In this document: in pieces, positions 18,159 through 24,945 of the stretch
Position numbering within the stretch: the stretch's first letter is position 1
Layout of the letters: each line of letters opens with the position of its first letter
From: Cyanobacteria bacterium SIG31
Lineage (GTDB): Bacteria > Cyanobacteriota > Vampirovibrionia > Gastranaerophilales > Gastranaerophilaceae
DNA length: 60,558 bases
Direction: 5' to 3'
Assembly (NCBI GenBank): GCA_015152465.1
Contig: SUTX01000014.1
Coordinates: forward strand, 1 to 60,558
Notes under the pieces: model-generated
Seen by the model: only the letters and a program-made list of their open reading frames with translations
Told to the model about the DNA's origin: nothing
Databases searched by the model: none
Translations under genes and position numbers: made by a program

Positions 18159-18326
18159 TTATGTTGTTTTAGCGCAAAAAGCACTTACACCGCTCAAGTC
18201 AACTTGGCGTACTTTCTCATTAAATACGTTTCCATCTGCTTTTGCAATATGTGCTCCTGCACCTTGAATATTTCCATTAAATTCTGGTTTTGGAAAACGA
18301 TCAATAAAACTTACTCCGTTGGACAT
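18159..18326 (-). CDS. Small hypothetical protein, 55 aa
   Basis: Not recognised. Reading the minus strand from 18326 gives MSNGVSFIDRFPKPEFNG... and ends ...LSGVSAFCAKTT. Support for a real gene: a strong AAAGGAG 6 nt before the ATG, an ACTTTATATATACATAAG box 66 nt upstream matching that of five other hypothetical genes, and a terminator directly after the stop. It has one Cys near the C-terminus and no hydrophobic helix, and is probably soluble. Confidence 0.7.
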   Translation of the reverse strand: MSNGVSFIDRFPKPEFNGNIQGAGAHIAKADGNVFNEKVRQVDLSGVSAFCAKTT

Positions 18327-18374
18327 AGCTGTCTCCTTTCTTCTTATTTATACTCATATTCTCTATTAATATAT

Positions 18375-18392
18375 CTTATGTATATATAAAGT
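18375..18392 (-). promoter_or_regulatory. ACTTTATATAT box upstream of the 55-aa gene
   Basis: ACTTTATATATACATAAG on the minus strand, 66 nt upstream of the start at 18326, further away than in the other copies. Confidence 0.55.
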
Positions 18393-18405
18393 TTATACGC
18401 ATAAA

Positions 18406-18433
18406 AAAATTGCCTTTTTAGAAAGGCAATTTT
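18406..18433 (-). terminator. Terminator of the thioredoxin-fold gene
   Basis: AAAATTGCCTTT / AAAGGCAATTTT stem with a 4-nt loop, continuing into a T run on the minus strand. Confidence 0.8.
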
Positions 18434-18456
18434 AACATTTGTTTACAATTCTAAAT

Positions 18457-18849
18457 CTACTGTAAAAATAATTTCAGTTTGTTAGTTATACAAGCTGAGT
18501 CTAGCACACAATCTCTAGGTATATATCGTGAAGATCTACCGCCATCCTTAAATAAAAGTGCATAAGGTGCATTTGGATATATATGATATTTAGTATTAAA
18601 AAACTTAGCTTCTGGTTTTGCTATATCCAATTCCACAAAGTTATAATCACCTACAAAATCCGACTGAATGGATCTAAAGGATTGAAGTGCTCTTTGATAT
18701 TCTTCAGCCCAGTCTGCATAAACTAAAACAATCATAGGAGTCCTATCTGCGTTATTATATGCTTCTTCAAAATTTATAGCTTGTGAAGATTTACAACATA
18801 CAAACGATAAAAATAGGATTAATAAAGAAAGCTTTAAAATTTTTTTCAT
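18457..18849 (-). CDS. Exported thioredoxin-fold protein lacking the CxxC site
   Basis: 130 residues from the ATG at 18849, chosen because AGGAG precedes it and a signal peptide follows at once (MKKILKLSLLILFLSFVCC, cleavage likely after SSQA). The mature part reads as a thioredoxin fold: MIVLVYADWAEEYQRAL for strand, active-site loop and helix, then FVELDIAKPEAKFF and YPNAPYALLFKDG with a Pro-like turn. WAEEY stands where WCxxC would be, so no disulphide chemistry is expected. The Cys in the signal region could make it a lipoprotein, but the lipobox is poor. Role unknown. Confidence 0.75.
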   Translation of the reverse strand: MKKILKLSLLILFLSFVCCKSSQAINFEEAYNNADRTPMIVLVYADWAEEYQRALQSFRSIQSDFVGDYNFVELDIAKPEAKFFNTKYHIYPNAPYALLFKDGGRSSRYIPRDCVLDSACITNKLKLFLQ

Positions 18850-18872
18850 AAAAATAACTCCTAGAAAAGTAC

Positions 18873-18906
18873 AAAAGGCGGATTTGTGAATACAAATCCG
18901 CCTTTT
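18873..18906 (-). terminator. Terminator of fabI
   Basis: AAAAGGCGGATTTGT / ACAAATCCGCCTTTT perfect stem with loop GAAT, 10 bp past the fabI stop. Confidence 0.9.
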
Positions 18907-18916
18907 AGTATAATAA

Positions 18917-19729
18917 TTACTCTTGTTCCATACCTTTACAGATATAATCCATTTCTTCAATAGATGCGTAGACAGAGTGACATCCACAATCTACATAAAG
19001 AATTTGACCAGTTGTACCGGAAGATAAATCTGAAGCAAGGTATAGCCCAGCTCTACCAACGTCTTCTAATGCAACATTTCTACCTAGAGGTGCTTTAGCA
19101 GTAGCAGCTTTAAGCATTTTACCGAATCCACCAATACCACTTGCAGCAAGAGTTTTAACAGCGCCAGCAGAAATACAGTTAACTCTAACACCCTTTTTAC
19201 CTAAGTCTGTTGCAAGATATCTCATAGAAGATTCTAGTGCAGCTTTTGCAACACCCATTACGTTATAATTTGCTACAACATATTCAGAACCAAGATAAGT
19301 TAGAGCAAAAACTGAAGCTCCTTCATTTAATAAAGGTTCAGCGTGCTTACAAATTGAAACTAAAGAATATGCACTAACACCCATAGCAATATCCCAGCCA
19401 GCTTTTGATGTATCAATAAATCTACCCATTAAATCTTCACGAGTAGCGAAAGCAACAGCGTGAACAACAAAATCTAATTTTCCATAGATTTTTTCACATT
19501 CAGCAAAAACCGCTGCAACTTCATCTTCTTTTGTTACATCACAATTCATAATTAATTTTGCGTTCATACCTTCAGCAAGAGGTCTTACACGTTTTTCCAT
19601 AACATCCCCTGCATAAGTAAACGCAATATCAGCACCCTCATTAAATAATTGTTGTGCAATAGCATATGCAATACCGTGAGTATTAGATACACCAAAAATT
19701 ATACCTTTTTTACCTGTCATTAATCCCAT
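18917..19729 (-). CDS. fabI: Enoyl-[acyl-carrier-protein] reductase (NADH)
   Basis: Last step of each fatty-acid elongation cycle. FabI-type short-chain dehydrogenase of 270 residues. The nucleotide-binding start GIIFGVSNTHGIAYAIAQ has the FabI spacing, and the catalytic Tyr-x6-Lys is in ANYNVMGVAKAALE. Substrate-loop region SAGAVKTLAASGIGGF and the C-terminal GQILYVDCGCH are present. Monocistronic, with a hairpin terminator immediately downstream. FabI rather than FabK or FabV implies potential sensitivity to triclosan-type inhibitors (family knowledge). Confidence 0.96.
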   Translation of the reverse strand: MGLMTGKKGIIFGVSNTHGIAYAIAQQLFNEGADIAFTYAGDVMEKRVRPLAEGMNAKLIMNCDVTKEDEVAAVFAECEKIYGKLDFVVHAVAFATREDLMGRFIDTSKAGWDIAMGVSAYSLVSICKHAEPLLNEGASVFALTYLGSEYVVANYNVMGVAKAALESSMRYLATDLGKKGVRVNCISAGAVKTLAASGIGGFGKMLKAATAKAPLGRNVALEDVGRAGLYLASDLSSGTTGQILYVDCGCHSVYASIEEMDYICKGMEQE

Positions 19730-19860
19730 GATTAAAACTCCTCTTTTATCTAATTACAAATCTAATTTTATCAAAAACAAAATGTGATGTAAAGAAAATA
19801 TAAAGAGGGTAAATATAAAGGGGGAATATAAAAACAGATAAAACTTTAGCACAATAAAAA

Positions 19861-19882
19861 GGGATTGAACGAATCCAATCCC
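19861..19882 (-). terminator. Terminator of the 337-aa flagellin gene
   Basis: GGGATTG ... CAATCCC stem followed on the minus strand by TTTTTATTG. Confidence 0.75.
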
Positions 19883-19939
19883 ACATATAAGTACATATCC
19901 CAATCAACAACAAATTAAATTTGTTTATATATTCAAAGC

Positions 19940-20953
19940 TTAAATTAAGTTCAATGCTACGCTTGGCAACTGGTTTGCAGTTGAAAGCAATGTAGCAGAA
20001 GCTTGTTGTAATATTTGAGCTTGAATAAAGTTAGAAGATTCTTCAGCAATATCTGTATCTCTTAATGTTGACAACGATGATGTTAAGTTTTGAGACTGAA
20101 CATCAAGTGCTGATACTGCAGAAGAAACCCTGTTTTGAGCAGCACCTATTGCTGTAACTCTGCTAGAAATATCATCAATTGCGTCATCTAGAAAATCAAG
20201 CATTTCTTTTGCACCAAATGTAGCACCGGTTTGAAGATACAATTTTTCTTCATCAGCGTCATATATAAGACCTGCACAAGCTGCTGCAAGAGTTTGCATA
20301 CCTTCATCTGAATTCAACTTAGTTGTACCCTGCACATAGCTTGCGTTTGCGCCTGTTAATTGAGTGCCAATATTAGCCATAGAAGCAAACAAGCCGCTCA
20401 CACTTGCATTAGAGAACAAACTTACATCCAAATTGATTCTGCTGTACTCGTTAGCATACAGCCCAACTTGTAAGTTGATACCGTTAGAAGTCATACCTAC
20501 GTCTTTATTTTCTTCTTCAGTTCCACCTTCAATGTATGACATCAACTTAATGCCATTAAATTCTGAGTTCGCTGCAATACGAGTAACTTCTTGTAATCTA
20601 GCATATATTTCTGATTGAATAGCTTTCAAGGATTGAGAGCCATAAGTACCGTTTGCAGCTTGTTCTGTCAAATCTCTCACACGTTGCAAGTGACTTGTTA
20701 GCAAACCATAAGTTTCTTCAGCTGTTGATAACAAATCTGCACCAGTAGCTGCGTTATCAGCAGCAACATCTAATGACCCCAACTGAGTGACCCACATATT
20801 TGAAATTGAATAACCTGCAGCGTTATCTGATGCGTGGTTGATTTTATAACCAGTCGTCATTCTTTCAATTGACAAGTTAAGCGCATTAGTCGCACTATCA
20901 AAGTTTCTCTGCGCAATAAGTGACGAAATGTTTGTGTTAATAGTTAGAGCCAT
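19940..20953 (-). CDS. fliC: Flagellin
   Basis: Structural subunit of the flagellar filament, 337 residues. The conserved N-terminal D0/D1 helices (MALTINTNISSLIAQRNFDS, LSIERMTTGYKINHASDNAAGYSIS) and C-terminal D1/D0 helices (ending QASATLLSTANQLPSVALNLI) are intact. The variable centre (about 150-235) is short. No signal peptide, consistent with export through the flagellar apparatus. A 7-bp inverted repeat (20973-20991) lies 20-38 nt upstream of the start and may affect translation. A second, much larger flagellin lies at 24924. Confidence 0.95.
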   Translation of the reverse strand: MALTINTNISSLIAQRNFDSATNALNLSIERMTTGYKINHASDNAAGYSISNMWVTQLGSLDVAADNAATGADLLSTAEETYGLLTSHLQRVRDLTEQAANGTYGSQSLKAIQSEIYARLQEVTRIAANSEFNGIKLMSYIEGGTEEENKDVGMTSNGINLQVGLYANEYSRINLDVSLFSNASVSGLFASMANIGTQLTGANASYVQGTTKLNSDEGMQTLAAACAGLIYDADEEKLYLQTGATFGAKEMLDFLDDAIDDISSRVTAIGAAQNRVSSAVSALDVQSQNLTSSLSTLRDTDIAEESSNFIQAQILQQASATLLSTANQLPSVALNLI

Positions 20954-20972
20954 ATTCCTTAAAACCTTTCTT

Positions 20973-20991
20973 TACAGACCTAAAGTCTGTA
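20973..20991 (-). promoter_or_regulatory. Inverted repeat in the flagellin leader
   Basis: TACAGAC-N5-GTCTGTA, 20 nt upstream of the flagellin ATG. Either an RNA hairpin near the ribosome-binding site or a DNA operator. Confidence 0.5.
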
Positions 20992-21221
20992 GACATAATC
21001 CCTTAATCTTTTTATAAAACGTTGAAAAATATAAAAAACCTAATCTCTTCTAAACTCTCTCGCAATAAGGTTTATATATTAATCACATACCCTTGTATAC
21101 AATCATTATAGATTAACTGTATAAAATGTACAGCATGCCATTATAATATTTTTACATTTGTTTACAATAGAGTTTTTAATAGTGTTTATACTAAAATAAT
21201 TAAAGGATAGGAGGGTCTTTT

Positions 21222-22265
21222 ATGCCAAAGGTTATAACTATAGGTAGCGCAACAATGGATGTTTTTGTTGAATGCGACGAAGCAAACATCGTATCAGTTT
21301 GTTCTAAAGATAGAAACGCTGACTTTATGAGTTATCCCTATGGTTCAAAAATTGACATCTCAAGCTTTGCCTCAAATGTTGGAGGTGGTGGAGTAAACAC
21401 TGCTTGTAATTTTGGGAATCTTGGCTTTAACACTTCTGCTATATTCAAAATTGGCAAAGATATTTATTCTGAGGGCATATTAGATTTCTTCAAATCACAA
21501 AATGTAGATTTAAAAACTATCGTACAAAACGAGAATGTTTCAACAGGTTTTTCTATTATTCTAGTTAGTTTTCAAGGTGATAGGACTGTTTTAGCTCACC
21601 GTGGTGCAAATGCCCTAATAACCGAAAACGATATAGATTTTGAAGCAATTAAAAATGCTGATTTAATTTATATCGCACCACTTAATGGAGAATCAAATAA
21701 AGTTCTTGAACCAATTGTAGAATTTGCACATAATCACGATACAAAAATTTGTTTTAATGCAGGCACTACAAGCATAAAAAAAGGTCACGAACATCTTAAA
21801 AAAATATTAGAATCAGCTCACGTTGTCGTTATGAACAAGGAAGAAGCTACAATGACAACAGGGATTCATGTTAGACCTGACACCAAAACAGAAAAATTTT
21901 CGCAAGATGTTATTCATCAAGATATTAAAAAAATGCTACAAGCACTAAAAATAAAAGATTATCAAGTTGTAGTAATTACAGACGGAAACAAAGGTGCTTA
22001 TGCATATGAGGGCAAGAAATTTTATTACTGCCCAATTTTCCCATCAGAAGTTATATCAACACTTGGGGCAGGCGATGCTTTTGCTTCAACATTTTGTGCA
22101 GCGTTATTTAAAAACAACAAAGATATTGGCAACGCTCTAATGTATGGCTCTGTAAATTCATCTTCAGTTGTCTCAAAATTTGGGGCAACAGAGGGGTTAC
22201 TGACTTTTGAAGAAATAGAAGCAAAGCTTGCTAGCAAGCCCGAGTACACATATTTAGTAGGATAG
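21222..22265 (+). CDS. PfkB-family carbohydrate kinase
   Basis: ATP-dependent sugar kinase of the ribokinase/PfkB superfamily, 347 residues. Visible: glycine-rich substrate region SNVGGGGVNTACNFGNLG, the central lid and sheet, and the C-terminal ATP/anion-hole motif STLGAGDAFASTF with the catalytic Asp. The substrate (ribose, fructose, adenosine or other) cannot be read from sequence. AGGAGG precedes the start. Four base pairs separate it from the next gene, so it is probably co-transcribed with the PD-(D/E)XK gene. Confidence 0.9.
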   Translation: MPKVITIGSATMDVFVECDEANIVSVCSKDRNADFMSYPYGSKIDISSFASNVGGGGVNTACNFGNLGFNTSAIFKIGKDIYSEGILDFFKSQNVDLKTIVQNENVSTGFSIILVSFQGDRTVLAHRGANALITENDIDFEAIKNADLIYIAPLNGESNKVLEPIVEFAHNHDTKICFNAGTTSIKKGHEHLKKILESAHVVVMNKEEATMTTGIHVRPDTKTEKFSQDVIHQDIKKMLQALKIKDYQVVVITDGNKGAYAYEGKKFYYCPIFPSEVISTLGAGDAFASTFCAALFKNNKDIGNALMYGSVNSSSVVSKFGATEGLLTFEEIEAKLASKPEYTYLVG

Positions 22266-22269
22266 ATTA

Positions 22270-22893
22270 ATGTTTCAAAATTTTTCACCAAATATGCTAA
22301 AGACGTTTGAACTTTGTCCAAAAAAGTTTTATTTCCGTTATGTAAAAAACATATCAATGCCAACTAATGATGAAATATTTGAACTTGGTAAAAACATTCA
22401 CGCCATAGCCTCATATTATCTTCGGAAAGAAAACATTGATAAAATGGAAAAATCATTATCCGAAAAAGAAAAAATAATTTGGGAGTACCTAAAAAACATT
22501 GAATATTTTTCATACGAAAGTATAAACACAGAATACAACCTTTCAGTCAAAGTTGGTATGCATTTTTTTGGAGGACGTATTGATGCTTTGGTAAAAAAAG
22601 GTGACACTTATTATATATTAGACTACAAAACTGGCTCAGCTCCTAAGAATGCAAAATATGATTTTCAAACAATTGTATACTTACTTGCAGTAAAGGAATT
22701 CTTTAAAACCAACAATGTGAATTTTGTATATTTAGATTTAAAAAACAAAACTGAGACAAAAATTGAACTCACAGAAGATTTAGTCAAAGAATACGAAGAA
22801 AAACTTATATCAATTGCTGAGAAAATCAATTCTTCAGAATACAACACCAAACACAAAGAGTGTAAATGCGAATATAAAGCTATTTGTTATTAG
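22270..22893 (+). CDS. PD-(D/E)XK nuclease superfamily protein (RecB/Cas4-like)
   Basis: Small stand-alone nuclease-like domain of 207 residues. The N-terminal SPNMLKTFELCPKKFYFRYV is typical of the PDDEXK_1/Cas4-like group, with a Cys that often joins an Fe-S cluster. The active-site core GGRIDAL ... YYILDYKTG supplies the Asp, Asp and Lys residues, and QTIVYLLAV is the motif after the core. Two C-terminal cysteines in CKCEYKAIC may complete the cluster. No cas genes or CRISPR repeats are nearby, so a CRISPR role is not supported. DNA repair or recombination is more likely. Confidence 0.85.
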   Translation: MFQNFSPNMLKTFELCPKKFYFRYVKNISMPTNDEIFELGKNIHAIASYYLRKENIDKMEKSLSEKEKIIWEYLKNIEYFSYESINTEYNLSVKVGMHFFGGRIDALVKKGDTYYILDYKTGSAPKNAKYDFQTIVYLLAVKEFFKTNNVNFVYLDLKNKTETKIELTEDLVKEYEEKLISIAEKINSSEYNTKHKECKCEYKAICY

Positions 22894-22895
22894 CA

Positions 22896-22904
22896 TGCTA
22901 TAAT
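22896..22904 (+). promoter_or_regulatory. Extended -10 of a leaderless tatD transcript
   Basis: TGCTATAAT directly after the stop codon of the preceding gene; the ATG of tatD is 7 nt downstream, so transcription would begin at or next to the start codon. Confidence 0.65.
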
Positions 22905-22911
22905 TTATTCT

Positions 22912-23649
22912 ATGAAAGATTACTTGATAGATACACACGCACATTTGGATATGCTTAAAGACTTTGACATCTCTGGAGTCGGAAAAATTGTCGTACCTGC
23001 AGTAGAAGTCTCGACTTTAGATAAAGTCGTTAGCTTGAGCGATATACCTAATGTTTTTTCAATGGTTGGAATTTACCCATCAGAAGCTAAAACATATACA
23101 GAAGAAGTTGAAGCAAAAATGATTGAATTAGCTAAAAACCCAAAAGTTGTAGCTATTGGAGAAATCGGACTTGACTATTATTGGGATAAATCTTTTGTTG
23201 ATTTACAAAAAGAAGTATTTATAAAACAGATTAAATTAGCAAATAAGCTTAATTTGCCGATTGTGGTACACGACAGAGAGGCACATAAAGATTGTTATGA
23301 CATAGTCAAAGAATATAACAAAAATTCTAAGGTTTTATTCCACTGTTTTTCTGGCAGCGTTGAATTCATGCAAGAATGTGTAAAACAAGGTTGGTACATT
23401 GCTATAGGTGGAGTTGTAACTTTCAGAAATGCGGTAAAAATAAAAGATGTTGCCAAAGAAATACCTTTAAATAAACTCGTCTTAGAAACAGATGCACCAT
23501 ACTTAACTCCAGTACCGTTTAGAGGCAAAGAAAACAAGCCTGCTTACACAAAATATGTAGCAGAAGAAATTGCACGCATTCGAGAAATGCAAGTAGAAGA
23601 AATTATTGATATTACAACAAGGAACGCTGAGGAGTTTTTCAACATATAA
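22912..23649 (+). CDS. tatD: TatD family metal-dependent hydrolase
   Basis: Amidohydrolase-fold enzyme linked in other bacteria to 3'-5' DNA exonuclease or quality-control activity. 245 residues with the metal ligands in place: DTHAHLD at the N-terminus, AIGEIGLDYYW (Glu), PIVVHDREAH, FHCFSGSVEFM (His) and LVLETDAPYLTP (Asp). No Shine-Dalgarno sequence is seen, and a -10 box abuts the start. tlyA begins 1 bp after the stop, so tatD and tlyA form a pair. Confidence 0.94.
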   Translation: MKDYLIDTHAHLDMLKDFDISGVGKIVVPAVEVSTLDKVVSLSDIPNVFSMVGIYPSEAKTYTEEVEAKMIELAKNPKVVAIGEIGLDYYWDKSFVDLQKEVFIKQIKLANKLNLPIVVHDREAHKDCYDIVKEYNKNSKVLFHCFSGSVEFMQECVKQGWYIAIGGVVTFRNAVKIKDVAKEIPLNKLVLETDAPYLTPVPFRGKENKPAYTKYVAEEIARIREMQVEEIIDITTRNAEEFFNI

Positions 23650-23650
23650 T

Positions 23651-24463
23651 ATGGCAAAAAAAGAACGATTAGATAAAATTTTAGTAGATTTAGGATATTT
23701 TGAGACCAAAAGCAAAGCTTCTAGTGCAATACTTGCCGGCAATGTTATGATAGGAACAGAAGTTATTACAAAAGCTGGTTATCAACTAGATTCAACAAAA
23801 GAATACGATTTCAGAGTTAAATCAATGCCTTATGTGTCAAGAGGCGGATTTAAGCTTAAGAAAGCTTTGGAAACATTTGATGTAAATATTAAAGATAGAA
23901 TTTGCCTTGATGCTGGGGCTTCGACTGGTGGGTTTACAGATTGCCTACTACAAAACGGCGCTAAATTTGTTTACGCTGCAGATGTCGGATATGGACAATT
24001 AGATTGGAAAATCAGAAGCTCAAAACAGGTTAAAACAATAGAAAAAACAAATTTGAGAACCTGCTCTTTTGAAGATATCTATGAAGAAAATGAACCTATT
24101 GCAGATTTATTGGTGTCTGATTTATCATTTATTTCTTTAGAAAAAATTCTGCCAAATTTAAAAACATTAATGAATCCTCATTTTCATGAAATGATTTGCT
24201 TGATAAAACCACAATTTGAAGCTGGTAAAGATTTAGTCGAAAAAGGCGGGGTCGTAAGAGACAAGAAAGTACATATTGAAGTTATTCAAAATGTTATAAA
24301 CTGCGTTAAAAATTTAAACTACACAATTAAAGGCTTAACTTACTCCTCTATAAAGGGCCCAGCAGGAAATATTGAATACTTGATTTGGTTTACGACAGAA
24401 AATTGCGAAGAAAGTTTTCCTGACATAAATGAATTAGTTGAAACAACACATAAAACCCTGTAA
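23651..24463 (+). CDS. tlyA: TlyA family rRNA (cytidine-2'-O)-methyltransferase
   Basis: In other bacteria TlyA methylates ribose of 16S and/or 23S rRNA cytidines. 270 residues from the ATG at 23651: N-terminal S4-like RNA-binding domain (RLDKILVDLGYFETKSKASS ... GNVMIGTEV), then a Rossmann FtsJ-type methyltransferase with SAM motif LDAGASTGGFTDCLL, ADVGYGQLDWKIR and DLLVSDLSFISLEKI. The start is preferred over one 45 nt upstream because the S4 domain begins at once. Immediately follows tatD. Confidence 0.93.
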   Translation: MAKKERLDKILVDLGYFETKSKASSAILAGNVMIGTEVITKAGYQLDSTKEYDFRVKSMPYVSRGGFKLKKALETFDVNIKDRICLDAGASTGGFTDCLLQNGAKFVYAADVGYGQLDWKIRSSKQVKTIEKTNLRTCSFEDIYEENEPIADLLVSDLSFISLEKILPNLKTLMNPHFHEMICLIKPQFEAGKDLVEKGGVVRDKKVHIEVIQNVINCVKNLNYTIKGLTYSSIKGPAGNIEYLIWFTTENCEESFPDINELVETTHKTL

Positions 24464-24468
24464 AAACT

Positions 24469-24547
24469 GTCACCCCGCACTTGATACGGAGTTGCAGGGG
24501 TAAATATTAAGTAAGCCTATGCGATTCCGTGTCGAGCACGGAATGAC
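24469..24547. repeat. GTCATTC palindromic repeat, copy 2
   Basis: Arms GTCACCCCGCACTTGATACG and GTGTCGAGCACGGAATGAC pair imperfectly. The loop carries an exact AGGGGTAAATA (24496-24506). Same family as 9309-9381. Confidence 0.7.
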
Positions 24548-24593
24548 AATTGTAATTGTCTCTACTAGTACTTAACCTCACAGACATATTACC

Positions 24594-24689
24594 GTCATTC
24601 TCAGCCGTAGGCTGGGAATCCAGCTATTTGTGATTTCCATAAAATTCTCGATAAGCTGGATCTCCAAAAGCTTTGCTTTTGAAGATGAC
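24594..24689. repeat. GTCATTC palindromic repeat, copy 3
   Basis: Outer arms GTCATT...AATCCAGCT and AGCTGGATC...GATGAC, each with its own small hairpin (CAGCCGTAGGCTG and CAAAAGCTTTGCTTTTG). Confidence 0.7.
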
Positions 24690-24705
24690 AGACAATGGTT
24701 GTAAC

Positions 24706-24945
24706 TACTAAATCAATTGCAATGCTAGTGCTACGCACGTAGATAATTGGGCGGCTTGAATGGTTTATACTCCAAGCACAAATTCAGCCTAATAGCCCGC
24801 CTTTAAGCAAAGCTACTAGATTAATTGCAATACAATAGCTACGCACGTAGATAATTGGGCGGCTCGAATAGTTTATACTCCAAGCACAAATTCTGCCTAC
24901 TAGCTCGCCTTTAAGTACGACTACTAGATTAATTGTAGTGCTATT
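24706..24945 (-). repeat. 108-bp tandem repeats of a flagellin 3' end
   Basis: Two units (24706-24813 and 24814-24921, about 85% identical by eye) and the start of a third (24922-24945) that is the true 3' end of the large flagellin gene. On the minus strand each unit begins in codons for an LQLI-type flagellin terminus plus a stop: VALALQLI in unit 1, VAIVLQLI in unit 2, PAIALQLI in the live gene. Each unit then continues through the same 3' flank, with the palindromic CTACGCACGTAG and a GGGCGG/CCGCC pair. They look like scars of lost tandem flagellin genes or a duplicated 3' end. The rest of the 460-bp interval 24464-24923 holds the two palindromic repeats and no gene. Confidence 0.85.

Noticed and set aside
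17976..18389. Plus-strand 137-aa ORF after the GH13 gene
   Set aside because: Runs through a terminator and antisense to the 55-aa gene, with no ribosome-binding site.
22270..22893. Cas4 identity for the PD-(D/E)XK protein
   Set aside because: No CRISPR repeats or cas neighbours; the core is shared with many RecB-like nucleases.
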